Part shown: positions 42,132 to 53,919 of the stretch, in pieces
Position numbering within the stretch: position 1 is the first letter of the stretch
How the letters are laid out: every line of letters begins with the position of its first letter
From: Geosiphon pyriformis
Taxonomy: Eukaryota > Glomeromycota > Glomeromycetes > Archaeosporales > Geosiphonaceae
Direction: 5' to 3'
DNA length: 64,000 nucleotides
NCBI GenBank assembly: GCA_016748015.1
Contig: JAAOMT010000299.1
Location: 18,688 to 82,687, forward strand
The notes under the pieces: generated by a model
The model's input: the letters and a program-made list of their open reading frames with translations, nothing else
Told to the model about the DNA's origin: nothing
Databases searched by the model: none
Made by a program: the position numbers and the translations under genes

Positions 42132-43160
42132 TCATTTTTCACTTCTTTTTGAAGATCCAAATCGTTCTCTATGGCATGCTTTGCAAAAGTAACAGGTACA
42201 AGTTTCATATTCCTCTTCTGAAGAAATACATGCTCCCATTGATGAAAGTTTTTTGTTGCAATCTTTGTATTTGAATAGAATATAGAGTGGTTGTTTCCAT
42301 GGTTCTGGTGTAGAATATCTAACTTTCTTCCATCCCCTTGATTCTTCAAAAATCTCTTGTTCAGTTTTTTCAGCCCAATTGGTTGTTGATCCAAGAGCCA
42401 TGTAGGTTTCAGTAAGTGGCATTTCTTTCTTCTCTTCAAATTCAAATACTGGAGCTTTTTCTGAGTATTTGTTAAAGATACCACAGATTGCAGGTACTAT
42501 GGTATTTTGTCCTTGGTATGAGATTTTAAGTTCTTGAGTTTCCCAGTTCAGGTTTGCATTGGCCTTGAAAAGCCAGTCATTTCCAACTAGAGCTTGGTAT
42601 TGGGGTGTATCCATAACAAGAACTTTAACTGGAATGGTGATTCCATCAATTGAAAAAGGGAAATCATCAATTTTTCCTACTGGAGTCTTCTTCATACCAT
42701 CAACTGTGACAATAACTGTTTGAGCTGGTCTGTCTACGTTTTGTTTGAGTTGTTGCATTAGCTGGTAAGTAATGATACTTCCAGCTGATCCACTATCTAA
42801 GATTAAGCGAATGGGTTTTCCTTTTACTGTAGCTTCTGTGTACATAGCAGTAATTGCTTTCTGTTCATTGACTACTGCATTACTAAGCAGAAATGGTGAT
42901 TCATTTGCTCCAAATTCAAATAGAAATATATCTGACAGATTAGCATTTTGGGCAATTTGAGCTGGTGGAATTGTGTGGTTGGAAGGGTTTGATCTTAGCG
43001 CTGCAACTTCATTTTCAGAGAGTGCAGTTTGTTGAAAATTCGATTCCTCTGGTATTGTAAGATAACTGGGTTGAGTATGATAGTGATTGGGTCTTTGCTG
43101 GCCCGAATTTTGGGGAACCAACTGGTTATTTGGATTGATTCTGTTGTGGTTATTCTGCAA
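42132..43160 (-). CDS. Element E: protease and first Cys pairs of the Cys-rich module
   Basis: Open for 342 codons. A Gln/Asn/Pro-rich linker precedes IPPAQIAQNANLSDIF, then the retropepsin active site LILDSGSAGSIITYQL (Asp kept) and ALVGNDWLFKANA. After EKKEMPLTETYMALGSTTNW come NKKLSSMGACIS and CYFCKACHRERFG. A TGA at a Trp position (KxDN) ends the frame; D has a stop at the same codon, C keeps Trp. The sequence just downstream (CLTCEEML) carries the next CxxC. Confidence 0.85.
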   Translation of the reverse strand: MQNNHNRINPNNQLVPQNSGQQRPNHYHTQPSYLTIPEESNFQQTALSENEVAALRSNPSNHTIPPAQIAQNANLSDIFLFEFGANESPFLLSNAVVNEQKAITAMYTEATVKGKPIRLILDSGSAGSIITYQLMQQLKQNVDRPAQTVIVTVDGMKKTPVGKIDDFPFSIDGITIPVKVLVMDTPQYQALVGNDWLFKANANLNWETQELKISYQGQNTIVPAICGIFNKYSEKAPVFEFEEKKEMPLTETYMALGSTTNWAEKTEQEIFEESRGWKKVRYSTPEPWKQPLYILFKYKDCNKKLSSMGACISSEEEYETCTCYFCKACHRERFGSSKRSEK

Positions 43161-43220
43161 TTGATTTTGGTGTGTGAATTGGTTGTGTTAAACCAATCTT
43201 CTTGCTGATACTTGATATTG

Positions 43221-44894
43221 TTAAGTGGGTGGTGTCTGATATGGCTGAATTGGTAAAGATTGCTGATATTGTTGCTGCATTAATTGTGGAGCTGGTAGAT
43301 AGTAGTTTTGATTTTGTGGTCTTGGTGAATAATAGGTTGATGGTGGAGATTGGTAATAGGATTGTTGTGGTAAAGAGTAATGTTGATTACTCCTGTTTTG
43401 TTGGTCTCTTTGCAATTTCCTACAATTTCGTTTCCAGTGTTCTGGAATTCCACAATAATGACAATTTTGAGATTGGTTGTTGGATGTTAATCCAAAATTG
43501 TTTTGGTTGTGTTGTTGTGGTGGTTGATATCTTTGTGGTTGTTGCTGCTGTTGTTGTTGGTTTGTAAAATAGCTTTCAACTTTCTTTGTGAGTTGGTCTA
43601 TCTTTTCTTCAGCTGCTGAGCTGGTTTCTTCAATTGCAAGGTTTACAAGCTTGGTGTGATTTGCTTTTTCTATTGCCATTTCATAGCTCTTTGTATGTCT
43701 AATAGCAATTGCTAAGTCTGCTGGAGCATGTGGACAGACTTTCTTAATCAGTTTGTCTTTTAATCCTGCTATAAACTGATCCAGGATTTGAGCATCAGAA
43801 TAGTAGTCATTGGTTTCCAATTGTTGGATTCGTCTAAGAAGTTTGTTAAATCTTCTAAGATAGGTCATAACAGATTTAGATGTTTCTTGTTTGATATTGC
43901 AAAAGCAGTTTTTGAGAGTGATAGAGGTATTGTTGTCGGTGAATTGTTGTAGAAAAGCATCTTTGAATGCTTGCCAGTTTTTGAATGGTTCTTTTAAATT
44001 TTCAAACCATTCTTCTGCTGTTCCTTGGAGAAAGTAGAGAATTGCTTTGAGCATTCTCGCTACAATCCAACCATTTGCATCTCCTGCTTTTTGAATCTTG
44101 TCAAGCCATTCTTGAGGACTGGTATCATTGTCTTCTCTAGTGAATTCTGGGATTTTTGCAATGTAAGCAGTTGTCATTTCTTTCTCGTTTTCTGTAATTT
44201 CTTCTGGTTCTGATTCAGTTTCTTTACTTTCCAAGCTTTCTGAGTGATTACTTTCGTTTTCCTGTAAGTAATCAATGATATTGGCACTTGTTGATATTGG
44301 TTTCTGCTGTTGTGTAGGATTTCTAGGTGACTGAAAATCTTCTGGTCTGGAGAAACAGCTAAGTGGTGAACTTGGTGTTTGTGGTTGAACAAGTGAAATT
44401 AGAAATGGTGTAATAGAAAGTGGTAATTTGACACTGGTTTCTTGTTTAGGTGTTTGCAAGTGTTTGGCAGTTGTTTTTTGTAGTGTTGAAGTGTTTGGAG
44501 TGGTTCTTGAGTATTGCTTCAATCTTTGTTTGCCTTTGTTGCTTGTTTTTGTTTCTGATTCAAAGTCAAAAGAGTATTTAGACTGTACTAGGTATTTTTC
44601 TTCACAATACTTAATAATGTTAAAATTAAGTTCTTGGAAGTAGGTAGCAAGTGTTTCACTGTTCAGGTCTTCTGTTCCCAATTGTGAATAGTGCACTAAA
44701 TTATTGTAGAGATTGCTTCTAACTTCTGAAATGTTGTAGTTTTCAAAAAAATAATTGTTGATACAGTTTTCAATGTATTGGTATACTGATTTCTTTACAA
44801 CTTCAATTCCGTCTGGAATGTTGAATCTTTGTTTGCAGTGGGTGTAAATTGACTGGTAATACTCTAGAGTTGCTGTGTCTAGTGTGGTTGCCAC
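43221..44894 (-). CDS. Element E: Gag, complete frame with non-AUG start
   Basis: 557 codons, the best Gag in the window. The N-terminus (TATLEYYQSIYTHCKQRFNI) leads a helical region, an acidic linker, then the capsid core: EFTREDNDTSPQEWLD, FKDAFLQQFTDNNTSITL, QILDQFIAGLKDKLIKK. A Gln-rich tract precedes the CCHC knuckle CHYCGIPEHWKRNC (about 43399-43464), and a Tyr/Gln/Pro-rich tail follows. It ends at a TAA that other copies read as Gln, so Gag-Pol was probably one frame. The first codon is GTG in AAAGTGGCAACC with no upstream in-frame ATG, so the exact start is unknown. Confidence 0.87.
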   Translation of the reverse strand: MATTLDTATLEYYQSIYTHCKQRFNIPDGIEVVKKSVYQYIENCINNYFFENYNISEVRSNLYNNLVHYSQLGTEDLNSETLATYFQELNFNIIKYCEEKYLVQSKYSFDFESETKTSNKGKQRLKQYSRTTPNTSTLQKTTAKHLQTPKQETSVKLPLSITPFLISLVQPQTPSSPLSCFSRPEDFQSPRNPTQQQKPISTSANIIDYLQENESNHSESLESKETESEPEEITENEKEMTTAYIAKIPEFTREDNDTSPQEWLDKIQKAGDANGWIVARMLKAILYFLQGTAEEWFENLKEPFKNWQAFKDAFLQQFTDNNTSITLKNCFCNIKQETSKSVMTYLRRFNKLLRRIQQLETNDYYSDAQILDQFIAGLKDKLIKKVCPHAPADLAIAIRHTKSYEMAIEKANHTKLVNLAIEETSSAAEEKIDQLTKKVESYFTNQQQQQQQPQRYQPPQQHNQNNFGLTSNNQSQNCHYCGIPEHWKRNCRKLQRDQQNRSNQHYSLPQQSYYQSPPSTYYSPRPQNQNYYLPAPQLMQQQYQQSLPIQPYQTPPT

Positions 44895-44941
44895 TTTGAA
44901 TTTGTTGTTGCTGTGTTATTTCCGTGGGAGAGCACCAAATG

Positions 44942-45908
44942 TTACCAGAGGTTTTTGGTCTCTTTTCTTAAATGTTGTTGATGCCTGTTTGTTATGAATT
45001 CACGTTTTCTGAATGTGGTTGAACCTCCAATAACTGAATTTATCTTCAAATTATCTCCTATAATTTGAACAGCTGGGCTTATAAGTGGAATAACCAATTC
45101 CTTGCCAGTTACTTTATGTAGTTACATTGTAGTAAACGTCAACTCTTTCTCAGGAATTGCTTGTCTGGAAGCTCACTGAAATGTATAGTTACTTTGCTGT
45201 AAAAGTCAACTCTTCTACAGAAATCTTGTCTGTAGGCTACCCTAATGATTGTAATAAGAAAATAAAAGAAAAATAAAAAAAATGTAAAAGAAATAGAATT
45301 TTGTCAAGAGAAACGTTTTCTATCCAGGCCTGGAGTCACTAACAGTTTACTGAAATTGGTAGCTAATCAATTTTAAAATGTTAGTTGGGTTTTGGAGATT
45401 TTCCAAGTACAATAATTAAAGAATTTGGTTTTTTTGAATTATTTGATATTTATTTTTTGTGTGTATAGGAACAGTTTTTAAGAGATAAATCTAAAGTAAG
45501 ATATATTTTCTCGAAGAGAGAAGCTCTTTTTTTATACAACTTGTCATAATACTATTTTATGAACTTGAACTTTGCTATTTTCTTCAATTTTGCTAAACTA
45601 AATATACATTTCAGCAAACTACAAGTTATTTCTGCGAACTATTAGATATTTCAGTGAACTATCAATTATTTCGGCAAATTTCTACAAATTTCAGTGAACT
45701 TTTAAATGTTACATAGTTCAGGGTATTGCATGATTGATCATCGCAATTAGGTTATATTTGTGTTGTGTACAATTTGGGTTATTAATTAAATTTTGGATAT
45801 TTTTGCTAATATAATAAGTGATCATTTGAAACAATAATATATGCTAATTAATGATAGGAATTATAAGATAATTTCATGCTAAATAATCTCTCTAATTTTA
45901 TCTGGTAA
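44942..45908 (-). repeat. Element E 5' LTR
   Basis: 967 bp, TTACCAGAGG...TATCTGGTAA, matching 35778-36744 and carrying the same motif array and TATA box. The primer-binding site lies just left on the + strand (rc TGGTGCTCTCCCACGG). Confidence 0.93.
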
Positions 45909-46882
45909 CAATGCAATAATATTGGATAACACATTATAACTTAGGATAGTGTAGGATAACATGTTATAATATAAAATAACACAGAATAACATGTAATAAC
46001 ACCAGATAATGTATTATAGTATAAGATAACTAGTAATAATGTAGAAGAATAAAGCAATAACAGAAATAACAAAAGCAATAGATAGCAATAATAAAACAAT
46101 TAGAAGCAATTCTGTAAAACCAAAAGAATATATAAAAACAAATAATTGTAGAAGATAGAAAAAAAACAGAACAGATAAATACAAACCACTAGACAAGAAT
46201 CAAATATTCATACCTCTTCTTTTATTATATTCTATATTCATTTTTTGAAATAAATCAATTATTAAGAAATCAGAATTCTGAATTCATGTTCTCGAACTTT
46301 GTGGAATTTATGTAAATTAACTATTGTTTTATACCTTTGTTCCAGAACAGATGCTTTTAGCACAACTGTCTTGAACTATTAACAATTTGAACCAATCGCT
46401 CTTGATCATAACAATTGATAATACTAATTTATCTTTTATTTTATTTTTATTTTTTTCTTTTATTTATTTATTTATTTTCTTTCTTTTATTTTCTCTTGTG
46501 GAATAGCAACATAGTAAAATTAACTGTCTGAAAATAGACTTTGTGATAGTCTGGTAAAAGAGGAAAGCTCCTTTTAGGTTTTAGATATTAACATTATCTT
46601 AATAGCTTATCAGAAGGGCAAAAAAACAACACTAAATCCTAATGACTGTGCTCATTAGCTCAGAAAAAAAAGCTTATTTTTATAAGAAGTCGCAATTAGT
46701 AAGAACCAAAACTTTGTGCTTTATAATCAAAGAACTTAATGAATAAATTCACAACCAGTAGATAAGACCTTCAGAGACTAATAATCAAAGAGTAAGCCAC
46801 TGGAATTATGTGAAACATACATTACCAATACTTGAGAATACCAAACATTATCATTTTTCTATCCTACCAAGTTTACTTGTAA
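45909..46882 (+). repeat. Element G 5' LTR, second part
   Basis: Between E's outer boundary and the gag leader of G. It starts in a region rich in ATAACA repeats (45920-46030). It carries segments shared with B's 3' LTR (CTCTTGATCATAACAATTGA, CTGGTAAAAGA, ATAGCTTATCAGAA) and ends TACTTGTAA at 46882, followed by CATT and a primer-binding site. If 35701-35777 is its first part, the LTR is about 1,050 bp. Confidence 0.6.
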
Positions 46883-46886
46883 CATT

Positions 46887-46903
46887 TGGTGCTCCCTGTG
46901 AGG
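46887..46903 (+). other. Primer-binding site of element G
   Basis: TGGTGCTCCCTGTGAGG directly after LTR-CATT. Its first eight bases equal the PBS of C, D and E. Confidence 0.6.
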
Positions 46904-46944
46904 TTATAAATTCACAGAAACAGAGCACCCCAGAAATTCACAAA

Positions 46945-48740
46945 AGTGGCAACTATTAGAACAGTAGAAAAAGACCATTCCTTATATGGAAGAGCATTAT
47001 TTCAATACTTTTGAAAAGACTTAGGAATACTAGCAGAAACTGATTATACAGAAAGTGATTTTTGTAACTATATCAATATAAAAATTAACTGCTTATTAGG
47101 CCACATAACCGACACAAAAAAACTGGAAGAACAAATCTATCAAAGCTTATTAGGGTACTCAACAGCCACAACTACCCAAACAATTGCTGAAACTCTGTAT
47201 ATAATCAATACAGACATTAAATATTACATAACAAAATGATTTTCTCAAGTACAACAACCAGTAAAATCTGATCCTGAGAAATACAAAGACAAATCTAACA
47301 AACCCACAATTGTCCAAGCCAAATCTACAGTCAATAAGAAACCAAGGTTCCTCTCCCCAATAACTCTATCATATTATTAGACACTCCAAAGTAGAATTGT
47401 ATTCAACCCACTCCTGGAAACTCAGTCAAAAATACCACAAACTTCTGGAAATCTACACCCCTAAAGTTAACACAGTTAGACCAAATTATTAGGAGAATAT
47501 GGATTATTGTTTGGAAATCTCACCCCAACAATTAATAAAACAGATGAAAATACATTGATATGAGAGCCATTACCAATCCAATCCTTGACCAAATCATCAA
47601 CTATCTCTTCTAAAGAAACAGCTATCCTCCAGCCCATTGGAAAAATTAACAAAAAAAAACAACCAGAATTAGCACCAGGAGAACACTCTAACATGCAAAC
47701 ACCAAACTTCTCAGCATCAACCAGTAAGACTTTACCTATTTATTAGATTATAGCTTATCAAAATATTGTTAAATAAGAAAAATTCTCTGGTGAAGAAGAT
47801 GATGCATATACATGGATTACAGAAGCCGAAAAAGCCATTATTGTCAACAATTGAAATAATAATAAGACCATTCAAACATTGTCATTCTTTCTGACCAGAA
47901 CTGCAAACTCATAATATCAAAGCCTTACAGAAAAACCAACCAATGTTGCCACCTTTAAACTTGCCTTTCTGCAATACTTTTGTGACTCCAACACTCTCAT
48001 TAAATTACAAAATCAGTTCAGTATCATAAAACAAAAAGATCATAAAGCAGTGACCACTTATCTTGGACAATTTAACCAAATCCTGTGTTAAATCCAGGTC
48101 ATTAAAAGGGACTACTACACTGTGACACAAATTCTTAATCAATTCATCAAAGGATTAAAAAGCAGTTTCCTTTAATTTGTAAGATCCTACCATCTGACAA
48201 ACCTACAAGAGACAGTTACTCTTGTTTGTAACTTTGAGTCAGCAGAACAAAAGACTAACTATACTTAAGCCATTAATCTGACTATTAATAGAACAGCTGA
48301 TATTGACACAAAAATAACTTAATTAAGTGAGAAATTAACTGAAAAAATTGAGGGATTTTTAGCCAATACCATAGGATCCTACTAGCCACTACAATAAAGA
48401 AATAATAATAACAACAGATATCAACAATAACAGAATTGTCAGCAACAACAACAACCTTGGAGATCCAATTCCCACAATTGGTATTATTGCCAAAAACCTG
48501 GACACATTATCCAGAACTGCCATAAGAAAGTAATAGACCAAAATCAAAAAAATCAACATCAGCAACTGAGATACCCTCAAAACATAGTATTCCAATACTC
48601 TGTGTCTCAGTATCAACCACCTCAATACTTACCACAAATTTAGTATACTTAGCAACCACCTTAGAGCTACTACCAGTTATTATAACCAATGACTCAAACA
48701 GCACCCCAGTACCAAAACCCCATTAATAACTAACCTAAAT
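46945..48740 (+). pseudogene. Element G: gag
   Basis: Starts AAAGTGGCAACT (46945) without ATG, as in E. The capsid core is readable at 47770-48360: EKFSGEEDDAYTWITEAEKA, FKLAFLQYFCDSNTLIKL, VTTYLGQFNQIL, QILNQFIKGLKSSF. The nucleocapsid knuckle at 48476-48520 reads YYCQKPGHIIQNC but its first Cys is Trp (NWYYC against NCHYC), so metal binding would be impaired. A Gln/Tyr/Pro tail follows. Stops occur at Trp and Gln codons (e.g. TGA at about 47852, TAA at about 47912). Confidence 0.8.
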
Positions 48741-48979
48741 ATTGTGTAATTAATTACAACCAAGGATAGAGGAACTTCAGCAACAATCAGATACTGACTA
48801 ACAGTGTACCATTACAATTCCTAAATTATAGTAATGCCCCATCTTGACCAGCACCAACTGGATACCCTAACCAAGCCTCATATCTTGGTTTCACTGAAAA
48901 TCAGGATTTTTATAGCTCTACACCTTTAGAAAAAAAGGCTGTAGGAGAGACTCCCAACCCTTTGAGGCAAAATCAAACC

Positions 48980-49690
48980 AACAATACTATTTTACCTGCC
49001 ATTATTACTAAAGATACTACCCTTGCTGCTATTTTCCTCTTTGATATTAACAGTCTGAACACAAATAGTTTTTTCAATGGAGCTGTTATAAATTAGAACA
49101 AACCAATCATGGCCCTGTACACTGATGCTAAAGTCAGAAACATAAACATTAAATTAATTCTTGATAGCAGATCAGCAGGCAGTATAATAATAAAACAATT
49201 CATAGATCAATTAGGTTACCAAGTAAATCATGCCACAACCATCCAAATTATTACTGCAGATGACAATACCAAAACCCCAATCAGAAAAATCAATAACTTC
49301 TCTTTCGAAATCAATGAAATCCAAATTTCTATAAAAGTCTTGGTTATGGAAGCCACACAATATCAAGCTCTTGTCAGAAATAACTGGTTGGCCAAAGCCC
49401 ATGCCACTTTTGATTGGAACATATAGGAATTAAAGATCACCTTTAATAGATGACATGCCTGAATCCCAGCTACATGTAGACACTTCAAAGTCCAAAGTTT
49501 AAAGGAACTGCTAATTGAATTTAAAGACACAACACTACTACCAACCATAGAAACTTATCAAGTTTCATGGGTGGACAATTTCCAAACAGAGTTATTCCCA
49601 CTATCAACTTGGAAAGAAAAGAGAAAGGAAAAAGCTGAAGAAAAACTACAATCGGCACCTACAGGCTATTTTATCTCAAGTTAAGGAAGT
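48980..49690 (+). pseudogene. Element G: protease
   Basis: Reads LPAIITKDTTLAAIFLFDIN, then an open 105-codon frame (49109-49426) with LILDSRSAGSIIIKQF: Asp kept, DSG changed to DSR. ALVRNNWLAKAHATFDW follows. A TAG at a Gln codon ends the frame at 49424. The tail (LPTIETYQVSWVDNF) leads to the Cys-rich module. Confidence 0.82.
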
Positions 49691-50535
49691 CAATGATATC
49701 AAACCCTGAAATTAATTTGTGTCGACTGTGGAAAAAAGTTATCTTCTATAAATGCATGTATCAAAGACAATGAGAAATGGCCAACTGCCACCAAACATTA
49801 CTGCAGATCTTGTGTGTTAAAAAAATTTGGCAGACCAAAACAACAAGACAAATAAGACAATACACTATGCCTTGTCTGTAACAAGATTCTGCCAAATGAA
49901 GAACTATGGAATGATGTTTCTGGCAGAAAAAAAACATGTGACAAAGCATGTCAATACACCATCTTAATCAATGATTAGATACAAAAAGGAACTCCAATTA
50001 ACAATGTCTGGAAATGAGCATTATGATAATTGGACAGGTATCCCCTCAATGAACATAAGATTTGGAGAATGGTAAATGCAAAAGCAGAGAGTGCTACAAC
50101 CAGAGAATTATTGGAAATCAAAGACAACTTCTTATCCCTTCCAAAATCCGAATATGTCATGACTTTTGATGTCTTTGGCAACATTAAGAATAATCCAAAA
50201 TACTTCCACAAGCACTATCAGAATCTGACACCAACTAAAAAAGAGCAGGAGCAAAGATTAGCTGACTTAAACACAAAACTATGTGATTATTGTTTGATCT
50301 CTTGCCACTTTTAGTATTGTGACAAATGCTATATCATGTTTAATCTGTCTTCCAGAAAACTATATCCAATCACCAAACTACTGAAATTCAAAGTAAAAGA
50401 GGAATTAATTACCAAGAACATGTCATTTCAAGATTCAACTGAGGATATTGAAACAGAACAGTATCTCGCATATTCTGACCTATTCAAAGAATTTGAATTA
50501 AAATGGTACAGTGACAATAAAGAAGAAATCTGTTC
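49691..50535 (+). pseudogene. Element G: Cys-rich module
   Basis: Three clear CxxC pairs: CVDCGKKLSSINACIK (49720), CRSCVLKKFGRPK (49803) and CLVCNKIL (49870). Then CDKACQYTIL, a helical stretch (RYPLNEHKIWRMVNAKAE), and the second cluster LCDYCLISCHFxYCDKC (50279-50330) with a TAG at a Trp/Gln position. This is the best example of all the cysteines together. Confidence 0.75.
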
Positions 50536-51020
50536 CAAAAAAGTGCATGACACTGATGCTGGTTTTGACCTATGATATCCTGGACAATTACTCATAATTA
50601 TAGTCTCATATTTCCTTGTAAAAATAGATCTTAAGATAGTCTTAGAAATTTCTGTCAGTACAATGGTACAAGTTGCCTCTTAATCTAGTCTAGCCAAGAA
50701 AGGAATTAACATAAAGAGAGGAATCATTAATGCCAATTATATGAGAAACATCATAGTAATACTACAGAACAATTCAAACAAATTCTACAAAATAGAATCA
50801 CAAGAAAAGATTGCCCAAGTTATCTTTCTACCTTTAGTCAAAATACCCCAATTAATCCCAGTAACCACCCAAAAAAAATTAAGTCTCATTACTCAAGGAA
50901 TCAATGGGTTTGGATCAAATAGAAAAGGAAACATACTAATCAACTTTATGAAAGAAGATAGTGACCAGATAGAACTTATCTACACCAATACAGTCATCTT
51001 CATCTCCCCTTACTGACAAT
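50536..51020 (+). pseudogene. Element G: dUTPase
   Basis: Motif 1 HDTDAGFDL is intact (about 50548-50575) but followed by a TGA for Arg. Then come SVSTMVQVAS, motif 2 SSLAKKGINI, motif 3 GIINANYMRNI (catalytic Asp to Asn), motif 4 EKIAQVIFLPL and the Gly-rich TQGINGFGSNRKG. It ends at a TGA near 51014. Inactive because of motif 3. Confidence 0.82.
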
Positions 51021-51410
51021 ACATTCTCAAGGTAAATTAAAAAATCCAAGATCAAGTTCTGTTATTTGAAGCTGATTCTGAAATCTGTTTTCTAGCCAAT
51101 GTTGCTCACTTATACTTACTGGCCAAAGCCCATAAACACTTCAAAATCTCCATCCACAACTCTACAGAAGATGTAATTAAAATCTCTAAAGGAACTTTCA
51201 TTGATTCCATCTCACCAAACATCCAACATCCTGAAAAACCCCAGCCCATTCCAGATTTCACACAGCTATTTTTATTTTGCGATATTACCTTACAAGTATA
51301 GAACTTGCCAAAAGAAAGTTACCTGTTTACACCAGAAGAAATCAATAAATTGAATCTTGGAAATTTAAGTACCCTGCAGCAAATGCAACCTAAGATTTTT
51401 TTGAATTAAT
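51021..51410 (+). pseudogene. Element G: linker to RT, truncated
   Basis: Matches the dUTPase-RT linker of the other elements and ends with the RT lead-in LNLGNLSTLQQMQ (relatives: MNLGNLDSL, MGQFEPQQQ). After about 51410 element G stops and LINE sequence starts, so RT, RNase H, integrase, ORF3 and the 3' LTR are missing. Confidence 0.7.
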
Positions 51411-51539
51411 ATGATCTCCAAAAAATTTTCAAATCTGAATACAATATAAAATATAGTTTGCAAAATAATGTGTTTTTCAGCTAATAAAATATTCAAAAAA
51501 ATATGATTTAAGAACTTTAATGGTGTTTTCATTAAAAAC

Positions 51540-53860
51540 TCCTTTAAGTTTTATAAATTAGAAATTTTGATATCAAAAATTGTCAAGTTTTTACATGTAG
51601 ATACTAATAGTAAGTTTGTTTTTTTGATAAATTACTGGACTTCTTTGGATAATGATAAAGCTTTGAATATTTGGATTTTATTGGATTTTAATGCTGGTTT
51701 TAATTGTATTTGTTTTGCTCTTTTTGATATAAGGAAATTATACTGTGTCTATAAACTTGCCAAATTTCTATGAGCTAAAAAGATAAACATTAGGTTTGCT
51801 ATCAATAAGAGAATAGAAAGTTTTGTGGTTAATAAGGATCATACTATTAGAAACATATTAGAACATTCTTTTTGAAAAGTGGTTTTAGATCATTTGATTA
51901 TAAATAATAAACTGGTTCTTGATTTGATTGAGGTCAAATCTATGGTTGATGTAATAATAGAGGGTTGGACAAGAAAAAAATTGATAATGAATGGAATTTC
52001 TGTCATGTAAAATTATCAATACTTACTATTGGCATATGTCAATAATGATACTTTTTTTAGTATTATAACTGCTATTAGTTTTGATAAATTGTAATACATA
52101 ATAAAAAATTTACCTAATGAAAAAACTGCTAATTTGTCTGGTATCATTAATAAACTATAGAATTATTGTAATGCCTTTATTTTTATAATGCTTTTGGATT
52201 TCTTAAACTTTTGTTTAGTATGTAAATCTGTGTTTTATCCATAGAAAAAAGCTTAAGTGTTAATGATTTCTAAGCCTTATAAGTAGAACAGAATTTTAAT
52301 TAACATCAGACTAATTGTTTTGATTAAAACTACTTATAAGATTTTTTTTTAAAATACTTTTTAATAAAATTTTATTGGCATGTAGCAATTTTGATGTTTT
52401 TTATGGTGACAATTTTTCTGTGTTAAAAAGTACTACTATTCAGTCTTCTATCTTTGCTGTAAACTTAATAATTGAAGATGCTTTGAAAAAAAGTCATGAT
52501 TTTTGGCTTGTATTGTAGTATATGCAGAAAGCCTATAACTCTGTTGGGTAATATTATTTTAAAAATAGTTTAGTTTAAATTAAAATGTATAAAAATTTTA
52601 TTAGGTTCTTTGGTAGTATTCACAATAATAAAATAAACTAAATTATAACAAATTATAGACTTACTAATAGATACTACATATATAATAGTTTGGATTAGAG
52701 CAAAGTTTTTTCTTTTGTGTGAAGTTAAGAAACATAAAAGCTTTTATAATTATCATATTGACACTAGATTTGTTGTTAAAACTGGCAGGATAGAGTCACA
52801 AAGTAGATTGTTTTTGTTTCTGGTGGCTGGTGCTTTTATCAATAACACAATTTGGATGAGAAATAATTAGCCAGTTACTTAGTGCATTTGGACCTTGCAA
52901 GTAAGTTCTTTAAGATTAATAACATTTTAATTAACAATAAGAAAATGATAGCTATTTTTATCAACCAGAAAGTCAAAAATGTCTTATTATTAATAAGTGG
53001 TTTGCCAATTTCTGTTGCACAAAAAAAGAATTTTTACAAATATCTTGGTATTTTTTTGTCTTCTAAGAGTTTGTTTAAATCTAGCTTGGTAAAAGCTTAT
53101 TTAAATATCAAATTTTTTACTAACATGGTTTTAAAGAAGGCTATTTCGAATAAATAGTTTTTTTATTTAGTTTTAGTAGTACTGCACTCTATTATTAGTT
53201 ATAGAACCCAATTTAGTTTTGTCTTCAAGAGTATATGTAATAAATAAGATACACTAATCAAAAAAAATTTGAAAATAAAAGCTGGTCTGTCCAAAGACTT
53301 TCTCAATAAGGCTTTTTACCATTCATTTTTTTATAGTCTAAAATCTTTTAAGCAGATGCAAATAGAAAGTAAGTTAGCTTTGGTGCTCTGTTTTTCAAAT
53401 ACTAATAGAATTCTTTATTATTTGTTTAATCATAGGTTTTTGGATTTGCAGATCTCAAATTGGTTTTCAACACATTTTTTGCAGATCTTTGTTAGGTTAA
53501 AAATTAATCTGGTCAACAACTTTTTAACTGGTGTTGTAAAAATTTTCTTGAATTATGATATTTCTTTTGTCAATAATCTTTTCTCTGTATTTTGGTTCTT
53601 AGAAAAAACTCTAATGTCTTTTATTTTAAGAGATTTTGTGTTCTATAATGTTTTTAAATTGCTTAAAAAGTTTAGTATTGCTTTTATTAAACAATTATAC
53701 AATAAAAAAGGATTAGTTTTTAATTGGAAAAACTTTTGTTATTGGAAAAAACTTGATTCTAGGAGTCCAGTCTCTGTGTGGTTCAAATTGGCATGCAAGT
53801 ATTTAGTTAACTTTCTTTGTTGTCTTGTTATACAGTCTTTTACTAACAACTTTTAGTTTT
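51540..53860 (+). pseudogene. LINE reverse transcriptase region
   Basis: Pre-RT segments: KIVKFLHVDTNSKF, RNILEHSFxKVVLDHL, EGWTRKKL. RT core: GKTANLSGI-like block at about 52110-52145, a VLMISKPYK block at 52260, and FLACIV-YAEKAYNSVG (palm, about 52500-52550). FFGSIHNNKIN follows at about 52600. The catalytic FADD-equivalent reads AGAFINNTIWM (about 52830-52860), so both catalytic Asp are Asn. After this LPISVAQKKNFYKYLGIFLS (open frame 52882-53157) is the standard thumb region. Frame 53269-53856 is the connection. Stops replace Trp by TAG/TAA. Confidence 0.82.
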
Positions 53861-53919
53861 TAAGTGTTTTCAGTTCTGGCAGTTTTTTTATAATATAATA
53901 GTGTTTTTCTAATGCTAAT

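Larger units (their letters stand above)
35778..45908 (-). mobile_element. Element E: near full-length LTR retrotransposon
   Basis: 10,131 bp as assembled, including a 292-bp gap/duplication artefact at 37250-37813; corrected length is about 9.84 kb, equal to C. LTRs are both 967 bp (35778-36744 and 44942-45908). It is the least damaged copy in the window, with a complete 557-codon gag, protease DSG, dUTPase and RT YLDD. Flanks are TACTG left and CAATG right, not a matching duplication, although both fit YANTG. Confidence 0.92.

Noticed and set aside
43202-43567. Plus-strand 121-codon frame opposite element E gag
   Set aside because: Same antisense effect of the Gln-rich tail; no homologous product is conserved in the other copies.
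46014-46196. Minus-strand 60-codon hydrophobic frame resembling a membrane peptide
   Set aside because: Lies in ATAACA-rich LTR sequence; composition alone explains it.
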